A stretch of DNA of 7,900 nucleotides from CANKHA01 sp040877285 (GCA_040877285.1 JBBDNZ010000021.1:1-7900); one strand, 5' to 3'. Positions 1-6,608 are shown, counted from the stretch's first letter. Notes: generated by a model from the letters alone, not told the origin. Made by a program: numbers and translations.

Positions 1-1
1 G

Positions 2-85
2 GAAGAGCTACGCCGCCGTTTCGGCGAAATCGGCCGGCCGCAGCTCGAGCTCGACTACATCGAACGGCTGCTGAAGGATTTCTAG
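2..85 (+). CDS. 3' end of an unidentified gene (partial)
   Basis: The reading frame is open from the left edge and ends in TAG at 83-85, giving 27 visible C-terminal residues that finish ...DYIERLLKDF. The peptide is rich in charged residues and leucine (EELRRRFGEI near its start), consistent with an amphipathic C-terminal helix. I see no motif that identifies the family. The gene would be convergent with pheA, its stop lying 72 bp from the pheA stop. The frame is short, so its reality rests on the continuous reading to the edge, codon usage like that of its neighbours, and the hairpin that follows the stop. It could also be a chance open frame. Confidence 0.5.
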   Translation, partial: EELRRRFGEIGRPQLELDYIERLLKDF

Positions 86-93
86 ACATCCCG

Positions 94-111
94 CACGCCT
101 TTTCCGGCGTG
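94..111. terminator. Hairpin between convergent genes, possible bidirectional terminator
   Basis: A perfect 6-bp stem, CACGCC (94-99) with GGCGTG (106-111), encloses a TTTTCC loop between the two convergent stop codons (85 and 158). A second, looser pairing, GGCGGC (119-124) with GCCGCC (149-154), lies closer to pheA. Neither is followed by a proper T-run on either strand, so intrinsic termination is only a suggestion; the position between two converging genes is the main support. Confidence 0.35.
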
Positions 112-157
112 TCACTCGGGCGGCTGCGGATATGCCGGTCTTGCGCTGGCCGCCGTT

Positions 158-1009
158 CTAGAACGTCTCGCGGTAGGGATGCGCGGGATAGACGCCGAGA
201 ATCTTTAGCGTCTTCGGCTGGGTGACGAATTCCAGCTCCTCCAGCGCCAATTCCAGCGCGCGATCCTTCGGATGGCCTTCGATGTCGGCATAGAACTGCG
301 TTGCCGCGAAGCTGCCGTTGACCATGTAGCTTTCCAGCTTGGTCATGTTGACGCCGTTGGTGGCGAAGCCGCCCAGCGCCTTGTAGAGCGCCGCGGGGAT
401 ATTGCGCACCTGGAACACGAAAGTCGTGATCAGCTTCTTGTGGCTGCGGCTTGCCCATTTGGCCCCGCGCGAAAGCACGATGAAGCGCGTGGTGTTGTGC
501 CGCTCGTCCTCGATGTTTCGCTTGAGGATGCGCAGTTTGTAGATTTTTGCCGCCAGCTCCGAAGCGATCACCGCGCGCGTCTTGTCGCCGCTCTCGGCGA
601 CCTCGCGCGCGGAACCCGCGGTGTCGGCGGAGACGACTTGCTTGAGCCGCAGCTGGCGGATGGTCTTGCGGCATTGCCCGAGCGCCATGATGTGGCTCTC
701 GACGGTCTTGAGGGTCTTTTGCGTCGCTCCCCCGACCGCCATGAGCTGGTGGCGCACCGGCAGAAAAAATTCTGCGACAATGTGCAGACCGGAATTTGGC
801 ATAAGGTGATGGATGTCGGCGACGCGCCCGGCGACGGAATTCTCGATCGGGATCATCGCCAGGTCCGCTTTGCCCGAGCGCACGGCGGCGAACACATCCT
901 CGAAGGTGGGGCAGGGGATGGGCTCGTGGTCGCGATAAGCCTTGCGGCAGGCCAGGTCCGAATTGGCCCCGGCTTCTCCCTGAAACGCGATTTTCTTGCG
1001 CTTTGCCAT
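158..1009 (-). CDS. pheA: Prephenate dehydratase with C-terminal ACT domain
   Basis: Converts prephenate to phenylpyruvate with loss of water and CO2, the committed step to phenylalanine, in the cytoplasm. The 283-residue protein has the usual length of the monofunctional enzyme; there is no chorismate mutase domain. The catalytic domain spans about residues 5-182, with KIAFQGEAGA at the start, the IPIENSVAG motif at 53-61 and the signature TRF at 174-176, whose Thr is the known catalytic residue. The ACT regulatory domain covers about 193-272 (NIPAALYKAL..., TKLESYM). The classic phenylalanine-binding motifs GALV and ESRP read AALY and ESYM here, which may change feedback inhibition. The ATG at 1009 puts the conserved KIAFQG strand next to the N-terminus. 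No strong Shine-Dalgarno is seen. It lies 49 bp downstream of kdsB on the same strand, so co-transcription is likely. Confidence 0.95.
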   Translation of the reverse strand: MAKRKKIAFQGEAGANSDLACRKAYRDHEPIPCPTFEDVFAAVRSGKADLAMIPIENSVAGRVADIHHLMPNSGLHIVAEFFLPVRHQLMAVGGATQKTLKTVESHIMALGQCRKTIRQLRLKQVVSADTAGSAREVAESGDKTRAVIASELAAKIYKLRILKRNIEDERHNTTRFIVLSRGAKWASRSHKKLITTFVFQVRNIPAALYKALGGFATNGVNMTKLESYMVNGSFAATQFYADIEGHPKDRALELALEELEFVTQPKTLKILGVYPAHPYRETF

Positions 1010-1058
1010 GACGGTTCGTTACGCGCTTCCGATTGAACGAGTCAATGATCCGGGCGCC

Positions 1059-1805
1059 TTAGGATGAGGAGGGCTTTAACCTTTCCCGCGCCACGGCCAG
1101 TTCTTCATGCGTGTCCACGCCAAGCGGCACGCCACCGACGATGGCGACGTCGATCCGCATTCCGGCTTCCAGCGCCCGCAATTGCTCCAGGCGCTCACGC
1201 ATTTCGAGCGGGGAAGGCGGAAGCTCGACAAAGCGTTTCAGTGCGGCGCGGCGATAGGCATAAAGACCGATGTGATGATAGAGCGGCCCGTCCCCGTAGG
1301 GCGCGGTCGCGCGCGTGAAGTAAAGAGCGCGCAGCCGGCCGGGAGAGACCGGCGATCCCACCACCTTGACCACGTTCGGATTGGTCCGCTCGGCCGGATC
1401 GGTGATCTCCGCCGCCAGCGTGGCGATGTCCACGGCCGGGTCGGCGAGAGGCGTCAGCACCGCGCGCAGGTCGGCCGGCGCCAGCGTCGGCAGATCGCCT
1501 TGGACGTTGACGACGATGGCCGCCTTGCCTTGCGGATCGACGCGACCCAAAGCTTCGAAAATGCGGTCGGAGCCGGAGACGTGGTCGCCGCGCGTCATCA
1601 CCGCCCGGCCGCTGGCCCGCTCGACCGCGGCGGCAATTTCCGGAGAGTCGGTCGCCACCACAACCGGTCCGAGTGCGGCGGCTTCCGCCCGGCGCAGCAC
1701 ATGCACGATCATGGGCTTCCCGCCGATCTCGGCAAGCGGCTTGCCCGGAAGCCTGGTGGAGGCCATGCGGGCGGGAATGATGATGAGAATGTCGCTTTTG
1801 TCCAT
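1059..1805 (-). CDS. kdsB: 3-deoxy-manno-octulosonate cytidylyltransferase (CMP-Kdo synthetase)
   Basis: Activates Kdo with CTP to give CMP-Kdo, the donor used to add Kdo to lipid A in the cytoplasmic steps of lipopolysaccharide synthesis. The 248 residues match the family length of about 245-255. Visible motifs are the nucleotide-binding N-terminus IPARMASTRLPGKPLA (10-25), ATDSPEI (51-57), the metal-site segment NVQGD (100-104), the YHHIGLYAYRR block (176-186) and GVDTHEEL (229-236) near the end. After QGD the sequence is LPTL, where the enterobacterial enzyme has EP; I believe this is a lineage variant and not damage. The ATG at 1805 is followed directly by the conserved IIIPARM strand, which fixes the start; the Shine-Dalgarno is poor. 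It is first in the probable kdsB-pheA unit and divergent from cycM. Confidence 0.95.
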   Translation of the reverse strand: MDKSDILIIIPARMASTRLPGKPLAEIGGKPMIVHVLRRAEAAALGPVVVATDSPEIAAAVERASGRAVMTRGDHVSGSDRIFEALGRVDPQGKAAIVVNVQGDLPTLAPADLRAVLTPLADPAVDIATLAAEITDPAERTNPNVVKVVGSPVSPGRLRALYFTRATAPYGDGPLYHHIGLYAYRRAALKRFVELPPSPLEMRERLEQLRALEAGMRIDVAIVGGVPLGVDTHEELAVARERLKPSSS

Positions 1806-1863
1806 CGGCGGGAGCCGCCCGTGCCGGTCTGGTCAGGTATGAATATTTTGCCAGGTCGGCGTG

Positions 1864-1891
1864 CTTATACGGGTTGCCACGGGTGAGGCAA
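1864..1891 (-). promoter_or_regulatory. Candidate sigma-70-type promoter for kdsB-pheA
   Basis: Read on the minus strand, TTGCCT (plus-strand 1886-1891) and TATAAG (1864-1869) are separated by 16 bp, matching the -35 and -10 consensus at 4 of 6 and 5 of 6 positions. Transcription would start near 1857 and leave a leader of about 50 nt before the kdsB ATG at 1805. It is the best match I found in the divergent region, but it was picked by eye. Confidence 0.4.
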
Positions 1892-1911
1892 ACCGGCTAT
1901 CTCTCCGCCGC

Positions 1912-1930
1912 GCGCGCCGCTCCGGCGCGC
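1912..1930 (+). promoter_or_regulatory. Perfect GC hairpin in the presumed cycM leader
   Basis: GCGCGCCG (1912-1919) pairs perfectly with CGGCGCGC (1923-1930) around a 3-nt CTC loop, followed by TTTCAC. The stem ends 44 nt before the cycM ATG, so it would lie in the 5' leader if the cycM promoter is upstream of it. It could be a weak attenuator, an RNA-stability element or a protein-binding palindrome. The following T-run has only three bases, so strong termination is unlikely. Confidence 0.4.
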
Positions 1931-1974
1931 TTTCACATATTTCCACGCGTTTTCCGCCCCGAAGCCGAACTTCC

Positions 1975-2568
1975 ATGAATTCCTTCGAACTCAACAAAAT
2001 CCTGGGTGCAGTTCTCGGCACCTGCCTTGTCCTTCTCGCGCTGAATATCGCTGCGAGCGCCATTTTCGCTCCCGAAAAGCCGGCCAAGCCCGGCTATGCG
2101 ATCGCGGCTCTGGAACACCCGGGCAAGGAAGGGCCGGCTGCGCCGGCGGCCCCGGAACCGGCGGAACCCATTGCCGTGCTCCTGGCCAAGGCCTCGGTCG
2201 AACGCGGCCAAGCTTCGGCCAAGAAGTGCGTGGCCTGCCATACCTTCGAAAAGAGTGGCCCCAATCGCGTCGGACCCAATCTCTGGAATATCGTCGGGCG
2301 GCCCAAGGCTTCGGTTCCCGGCTTCAATTATTCTGCCGCCATGAAAGCCAAGGGCGGCGAATGGACTTTTGAAGAGCTCAACCCCTACCTTGCCAACCCC
2401 AGAGGCATTGTCCCCGGCACGATCATGACTTTTGCCGGGGTGACGCGCGACAGCGAACGGGCCGACCTGATCGCCTATTTGCGCACGCTGGCGGACAATC
2501 CGCTGCCGCTGCCGCTGCCTGCGGCGGCACAGAGCCCCGCCGGCGCAGCGCCCGCGCAGCCCAAATGA
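1975..2568 (+). CDS. cycM: Membrane-anchored class I cytochrome c, CycM-type
   Basis: A c-type cytochrome expected to carry electrons in the periplasm while tethered to the inner membrane; in Bradyrhizobium, CycM feeds the aa3 terminal oxidase. The 197-residue protein starts with a hydrophobic stretch (about 9-31) that looks like an uncleaved signal anchor. An Ala/Pro/Glu-rich linker (about 33-66) follows, then a mitochondrial-type cytochrome domain (about 68-174). The haem attachment site is CVACH (C85, C88, H89), with PNLWNIVGRP at 101-110 and the likely axial Met at M151 in PGTIMTFAG. Family members usually have Lys before this Met; here it is Ile. The tail (176-197) is proline- and alanine-rich. 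The frame stays open upstream to a GTG at 1861, but the ATG at 1975 directly precedes the anchor, as expected. Divergence from kdsB is an arrangement I recall in rhizobia. The gene ends at a strong terminator, so it is probably monocistronic. Confidence 0.92.
   Translation: MNSFELNKILGAVLGTCLVLLALNIAASAIFAPEKPAKPGYAIAALEHPGKEGPAAPAAPEPAEPIAVLLAKASVERGQASAKKCVACHTFEKSGPNRVGPNLWNIVGRPKASVPGFNYSAAMKAKGGEWTFEELNPYLANPRGIVPGTIMTFAGVTRDSERADLIAYLRTLADNPLPLPLPAAAQSPAGAAPAQPK
2501..2518 (+). repeat. Short tandem repeat, three copies of CGCTGC
   Basis: Three perfect 6-bp units inside cycM encode part of the alternating Pro-Leu run at residues 176-182, just after the cytochrome fold. Gain or loss of a unit would stay in frame and change only the length of the tail. 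Confidence 0.6.
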
Positions 2569-2620
2569 CCGGAGGCTAATTGCCTCGGCCTCGATGGACG
2601 CGGCATAACCCGAGTACCGT

Positions 2621-2654
2621 CGGCCGGACCTTTGTCGTCCGGCCGTTTGCTTTT
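2621..2654 (+). terminator. Rho-independent terminator after cycM
   Basis: CGGCCGGAC (2621-2629) pairs perfectly over 9 bp with GTCCGGCCG (2637-2645) around a 7-nt loop, followed by a T-rich tail TTTGCTTTT (2646-2654). It lies 52 bp beyond the cycM stop and before the yej promoter region, so it separates the two transcription units. Confidence 0.85.
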
Positions 2655-2696
2655 CGGAGTGCGGGGCGGCACAACAAGGGCGGCAGCCTGTCGCAC

Positions 2697-2740
2697 CTTA
2701 ACGCGGCTTAACTGGCGGACCTTCCCAAAACCGGCATAAT
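2697..2740 (+). promoter_or_regulatory. Candidate promoter region of the yej operon with paired CTTAAC
   Basis: CATAAT at 2735-2740 matches the -10 consensus at 5 of 6 positions. A poor -35, CTGGCG at 2712-2717, lies 17 bp upstream. Two direct copies of CTTAAC (2697-2702 and 2707-2712) sit just before it with starts 10 bp apart, one helical turn, as an activator or repressor site might. Transcription would start near 2747, about 38 nt before the GTG start at 2785. The location between the cycM terminator and the first yej gene supports a promoter here; the exact boxes are uncertain. Confidence 0.4.
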
Positions 2741-2773
2741 CCGCGAAAGCCTTGGCCAATCCTCGCCGGCCCC

Positions 2774-2777
2774 GGAG
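2774..2777 (+). promoter_or_regulatory. Shine-Dalgarno that fixes the first binding-protein start
   Basis: GGAG lies 7 nt before the GTG at 2785. The frame also contains an upstream TTG at 2752, but this ribosome site and the signal-peptide start immediately after 2785 both favour the GTG. Confidence 0.7.
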
Positions 2778-2784
2778 AATTGCC

Positions 2785-4746
2785 GTGCGCCTGACCCGTC
2801 GAGCCCTGATCCAAGCCGGCGTATTCACCCTTGCATCCCCGGGCCTGAGCGCCATCGCCGCGCGGCCGCTGGCGGCGCAACCGAGCGGCGCGGAAACTTG
2901 GCGTCATGGTCTCTCGCTGTTCGGCGATCTGCGCTATTCGCCGGGATTTAAGCATTTCGATTACGTCAACCCGGGAGCGCCGAAAGGCGGCGTCGTTCGC
3001 CTGATCGCCGGCGGGCAAACCTTCGACAATTTCAATCAGGTCATCGCGGGCGTGAAAGGCACGCTCGCCAGCGGCGTTGATCTTATTTACGAGGCGCTGA
3101 TGGCGCCGGCGCTTGACGAGGTTTCGAGCGAATATGGGTTGCTGGCGGAAACGGTGAGCTATCCGGCCGATTTTTCATGGGCGATCTATCGCCTGCGTCC
3201 CGAAGCGAAGTGGCATGACGGCAAGCCGGTAACCCCGGAAGACGTGATTTTTTCAATCGAAGTCTTCAAGAAACTTCACCCGCAGCTTCGCAACTATTAC
3301 CGGCACGTGGTGAAGGCGGAAAAAACCGGCGAACGGGAGATCACTTTTACCTTTGATGCGCCGGGCAACCGCGAACTGCCGCAGATCGTCGGGCAGATCA
3401 CGGTGCTGCCGAAGCACTATTGGGAAGGCACGGACAAGTCGGGCAACAAGCGCGACATCGGTTCGACCACGCTGGAGCCGCCGCTGGGCAGCGGCGCCTA
3501 CCGCGTCAAGGAATTCGTGCCCGGACGCACCGTCGCCTACGAGCGGGTGAAGGACTATTGGGGCAAGGAAGTCAACGTGAACATCGGCACCAATAACTTT
3601 GACGAGATCCGCTTCGAATATTTCCGCGACTCCACCGTGGCGCTCGAAGCGCTGAAGGCCGACCACGTCGATTGGCGCACCGAGAACAGCGCCAAGAACT
3701 GGGCAACGGCCTATGATTTTCCTGCCGTGCTGGAAAAGCGCGTCGTGCTGGAGGAGTTTCCCATCCGCAGCAGCGGCGTGATGCAAGCTTTTGCCTTCAA
3801 CATTCGCCGCGACAAGTTCAACGATCCGCGCGTGCGCCGCGCTTTCAATTTTGCCTTCGATTTCGAGGAGATGAACAAGCAGCTCTTCTTTAGCCAATAC
3901 GCCCGCATCGCGAGCTATTTCGAGGGCACCGAGCTTGCCGCGCGCGGTCTGCCGGAGGGGCAGGAGCTGCAGATTCTGGAAAGCGTGCGCGACAAGGTTC
4001 CGCCGGAAGTTTTCACCGCGCCCTACACGAATCCCGTCGGCGGCAGCCCGGAAGCGGTGCGCGCCAATCTGCGCGAAGCCTTCCGGCTGCTGCGCGAAGC
4101 CGGCTGGACGGTGCGCGACGAAGTGGATCCGGCAAACCCGCCGGGCTTTTTTGACCGCGTACTGATGTGGGTCGGTATCAAGGGAAGCGCGACAAAAAAG
4201 GTGTTGCGCAACGCCGCCGGCGAGCCGCTTACCGTCGAGTTCCTGGTCGACGATCAGGCCACCGAGCGTTTCGTATTGTTTTACAAACCCAATCTGGAAC
4301 GGCTCGGCATCGAAGTTGCCGTGCGCACTGTTGACGACGCCCAGTACATCAATCGCTTGCGTAATCGCGACTACGACATCATCGTCGCGAGCTGGGGGCA
4401 ATCGCTCTCGCCCGGCAACGAACAGCGCGCCCTCTGGAGCACGCAGGCGGCGGATCAGCCCGGTTCGCGCAACTTCGTCGGCATCAAAAATCCGGCGGTG
4501 GATGCGCTGATCGAGCACGTCATTTTCGCCAAGAGCCGCGACGAACTCGTTGCCGCCACCAAGGCGCTCGACCGCGTGTTGTCGTGGAACCACTATGTCG
4601 TGCCGCAATTCACCTACGGCAAAGTCCGCTCGGCGCGGTGGGATCGCTTCGCGCGTCCGCCGGAACTGCCGAAATACGGCGCTTCGGCGTTTCCCACCGT
4701 CTGGTGGTGGGACACGGCGAAGGCAGCGAAGATGGGGACGCGGTAG
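2785..4746 (+). CDS. yejA: Family 5 extracellular solute-binding protein, YejA-like, first copy
   Basis: Periplasmic binding component of a peptide ABC importer; in E. coli the YejABEF system takes up microcin C and peptides. From GTG 2785 the protein is 653 residues, longer than E. coli YejA (about 600). The N-terminus LTRRALIQAG followed by a hydrophobic stretch to about residue 31 (ARPLAAQ) is a twin-arginine-like signal peptide with a plausible cleavage site after LAA. The SBP_bac_5 fold covers about 65-570, with the conserved start FGDLRYSPGFKHFDYVNPGAPKGG (46-69), RPEAKWHDGKPVTPEDVIFS (138-157) and LGSGAYRV (234-241). A segment at about 445-480, including PPGFFDRVLMWVGIKGSA, has no counterpart in the second copy. 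It is the first gene of the operon, and its TAG overlaps the next start by one base. The ligand cannot be read from sequence. Confidence 0.9.
   Translation: MRLTRRALIQAGVFTLASPGLSAIAARPLAAQPSGAETWRHGLSLFGDLRYSPGFKHFDYVNPGAPKGGVVRLIAGGQTFDNFNQVIAGVKGTLASGVDLIYEALMAPALDEVSSEYGLLAETVSYPADFSWAIYRLRPEAKWHDGKPVTPEDVIFSIEVFKKLHPQLRNYYRHVVKAEKTGEREITFTFDAPGNRELPQIVGQITVLPKHYWEGTDKSGNKRDIGSTTLEPPLGSGAYRVKEFVPGRTVAYERVKDYWGKEVNVNIGTNNFDEIRFEYFRDSTVALEALKADHVDWRTENSAKNWATAYDFPAVLEKRVVLEEFPIRSSGVMQAFAFNIRRDKFNDPRVRRAFNFAFDFEEMNKQLFFSQYARIASYFEGTELAARGLPEGQELQILESVRDKVPPEVFTAPYTNPVGGSPEAVRANLREAFRLLREAGWTVRDEVDPANPPGFFDRVLMWVGIKGSATKKVLRNAAGEPLTVEFLVDDQATERFVLFYKPNLERLGIEVAVRTVDDAQYINRLRNRDYDIIVASWGQSLSPGNEQRALWSTQAADQPGSRNFVGIKNPAVDALIEHVIFAKSRDELVAATKALDRVLSWNHYVVPQFTYGKVRSARWDRFARPPELPKYGASAFPTVWWWDTAKAAKMGTR
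4734..4738 (+). promoter_or_regulatory. Shine-Dalgarno for the second binding protein, inside the first gene
   Basis: GGGGA lies 7 nt before the GTG at 4746 and within the last codons of the preceding gene. It decides the start of the second binding protein, whose frame is open further upstream, and with the TAGTG stop/start overlap suggests translational coupling. Confidence 0.7.
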
Positions 4747-6608
4747 TGATACGTCTTGATAGGCGGGAAGTTCTCGTCCTCGCCGCCGGCACCGTTGTAG
4801 GCGGCGTCTCGCCGTTTCGTGCCTTCGCACAGGATATGGAGCCGGAACGCCACGGCGTATCCGCCTTCGGCGATCTCAAATATCCGGTGGACTTCAAGCA
4901 CTTCGACTATGTGAATCCAGACGCGCCGAAAGGAGGGCTGTTCTCGCATGTGGGATCGACGCGGCAATACAATCAGAATTTTCTCACCTTCAATTCGCTC
5001 AACAGCTACATCCTCAAGGGCGACGCCGCGCAGGGCATGGAATTGACCTTCGCCACGCTGATGGCAGGAACGGGGGATGAGCCGGACTCGCTCTATGGGC
5101 TCGCCGCGCGCGCGGTGCGCATTTCGCCGGACGGGCTCACTTATCGCTTCGTGCTGCGGCCGGAGGCGAAATTCCACGACGGCGCGCAGATCACCGCGAA
5201 TGACGTGGCCTTCTCACTCAACATACTGAAGCAGAAAGGCCATCCGATAATCCAGCAGCTCACGCGCGATTTTATGGGAAGCGAAGCCGAGGGCGAATCG
5301 ACGCTGGTGGCGCGCTTTGCGCCGAATCGCGGACGCGACGTGCCGTTGTTCATCGCCACGCTACCGATCTTTTCGCGCGCCTATTACGCCAACAAGAATT
5401 TCGATGAATCCACGCTGGATGTGCCCCTCGGTTCGGGGCCCTACAAGGTCGGGCGCTTCGAGGCGGGGCGCTTCATCGAATACGAGCGGGTTAAGGACTG
5501 GTGGGGAGAAAACCTGCCGGCGGCGCGCGGACAAAACAATTTCGACGTCGTGCGCTACGAATTCTATCGCGATCGCGAAGCCGCCTTTCAGGCCTTCACC
5601 GCCAAGAACTATCTTTTCCGCGAGGAATTTACTTCGCGCGTCTGGGCGACGCGCTATGACTTTCCCGCGATCCGCGACGGCCGCGTGAAGCGCGAGATGC
5701 TGCCGGATCAAACGCCGTCGGGCGCTCAGGGCTGGTTCTTCAATATGCGGCGGGAAAAATTCGAGGACCCGCGGCTGCGCGAGGCCATGATCTACGCTTT
5801 CGATTTCGAATGGACCAACAAGACCATCATGTATGGCGCCTATGAGCGCACCCATTCGGTTTTTCAGAATTCCGGCATGATGGCGGTGGGCAAGCCGGGG
5901 GCGGCGGAACTGGCGCTGCTGGAGCCGTTCCGCGGCAAGGTGCCGGAGGAAGTTTTCGGCGAACCTTTCGTGCCGCCGGTGTCCGACGGCTCGGGGCAGG
6001 ACCGCGCACTGCTTCGAAAGGCTACCCAGCTTCTCCAGCAAGCGGGCTTTACTATCAGGAACGGCAAGCGCGTCGATAAAAGCGGCCAGCCGATCATCGT
6101 CGAATTTCTTCTCGACGAACCGAGCTTCGAGCCGCACCATATGCTCTATATCAAGAATCTCGCCACCCTCGGTATCGAGGCCACGGTGCGTCTGGTCGAT
6201 CCGGTGCAATACCGCGCGCGTGTTGACGACTTCGACTTCGATATCACGGTTGAGCGCTTTTCCTTCTCGCTGACCCCCGGCGACAGTCTGCGTTCCTATC
6301 TCTCGTCACAGGCGGCGGCCACCAAGGGTTCGCAAAATCTCGCCGGCATCGCCGATCCGGCGATCGATATGCTAATCGACAAGGCCATCGGCGCACAGAC
6401 GCGCGAAGAACTGACCATCGCCTGCCGCGCGCTCGACCGCGTGATCCGGGCCGGGCGCTATTGGGTGCCGCACTGGTATTTGCCCGCGCACCGCATCGCC
6501 TATTGGGACGTGTTCGCACGGCCTGCGACAAAGCCGCGCTATGCGCGCGGCATTCCGGAGACCTGGTGGTACGACGGCCAAAAGGCAGCGAAACTCGAGA
6601 CGCGATAG
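4746..6608 (+). CDS. yejA: Family 5 extracellular solute-binding protein, YejA-like, second copy
   Basis: A second periplasmic binding protein for the same predicted peptide importer. From GTG 4746 it has 620 residues, close to the usual YejA length. The N-terminus IRLDRREVLVLAAG gives a twin-arginine-like signal with likely cleavage after AFA (residues 26-28, before QDMEP). Shared blocks with the first copy are FGDLKYPVDFKHFDYVNPDAPKGG (41-64), RPEAKFHDGAQITANDVAFSLNIL (138-161), LGSGPYKV (228-235) and YERVKDWWG (246-254). Many stretches between them differ, so this is an old duplication and not a recent copy. The start is set by the upstream GGGGA and by the signal peptide; longer readings would run through the end of the preceding gene. 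It may bind a different ligand range from its neighbour. Confidence is high for the family and low for the ligand. Confidence 0.9.
   Translation: MIRLDRREVLVLAAGTVVGGVSPFRAFAQDMEPERHGVSAFGDLKYPVDFKHFDYVNPDAPKGGLFSHVGSTRQYNQNFLTFNSLNSYILKGDAAQGMELTFATLMAGTGDEPDSLYGLAARAVRISPDGLTYRFVLRPEAKFHDGAQITANDVAFSLNILKQKGHPIIQQLTRDFMGSEAEGESTLVARFAPNRGRDVPLFIATLPIFSRAYYANKNFDESTLDVPLGSGPYKVGRFEAGRFIEYERVKDWWGENLPAARGQNNFDVVRYEFYRDREAAFQAFTAKNYLFREEFTSRVWATRYDFPAIRDGRVKREMLPDQTPSGAQGWFFNMRREKFEDPRLREAMIYAFDFEWTNKTIMYGAYERTHSVFQNSGMMAVGKPGAAELALLEPFRGKVPEEVFGEPFVPPVSDGSGQDRALLRKATQLLQQAGFTIRNGKRVDKSGQPIIVEFLLDEPSFEPHHMLYIKNLATLGIEATVRLVDPVQYRARVDDFDFDITVERFSFSLTPGDSLRSYLSSQAAATKGSQNLAGIADPAIDMLIDKAIGAQTREELTIACRALDRVIRAGRYWVPHWYLPAHRIAYWDVFARPATKPRYARGIPETWWYDGQKAAKLETR

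Noticed and set aside
272..1036. Long plus-strand open frame opposite pheA (254 codons)
   Set aside because: It lies wholly against a clear prephenate dehydratase gene, its product resembles no family, and it is rich in Arg, Ala and Gly as expected for the antisense of GC-rich coding DNA.
1107..1886. Long plus-strand open frame opposite kdsB
   Set aside because: It is antisense to a well-supported kdsB and runs into the divergent promoter region; the product is low-complexity Arg/His/Gly-rich with no recognisable domain.
1874..1903. Possible plus-strand promoter for cycM (TTGCCA, 18 bp, TATCTC)
   Set aside because: The -10 matches only 3 of 6 positions and it overlaps the better minus-strand promoter candidate; too weak to list as a feature.
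1861..1974. N-terminal extension of the cytochrome from GTG 1861
   Set aside because: It would place 38 Arg/Ser-rich residues before the membrane anchor and translate through the promoter region and the GC hairpin; the ATG at 1975 gives the expected anchor at the N-terminus.
2752..2784. TTG start 11 codons upstream for the first binding protein
   Set aside because: The GTG at 2785 has a well-placed GGAG and begins the signal peptide directly; the extension adds Arg/Pro-rich residues with no ribosome site.
3253..4830. Minus-strand open frame of 525 codons across the two binding-protein genes
   Set aside because: Its length is striking, but it spans the junction of two strong sense genes, and its composition (Arg, Ala, Val, Phe, His-rich, no domain) is that of a mirror frame in high-GC DNA.
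5361..6209. Minus-strand open frame of 282 codons inside the second binding-protein gene
   Set aside because: It is entirely antisense to a gene with conserved family blocks and shows no ribosome site or domain.
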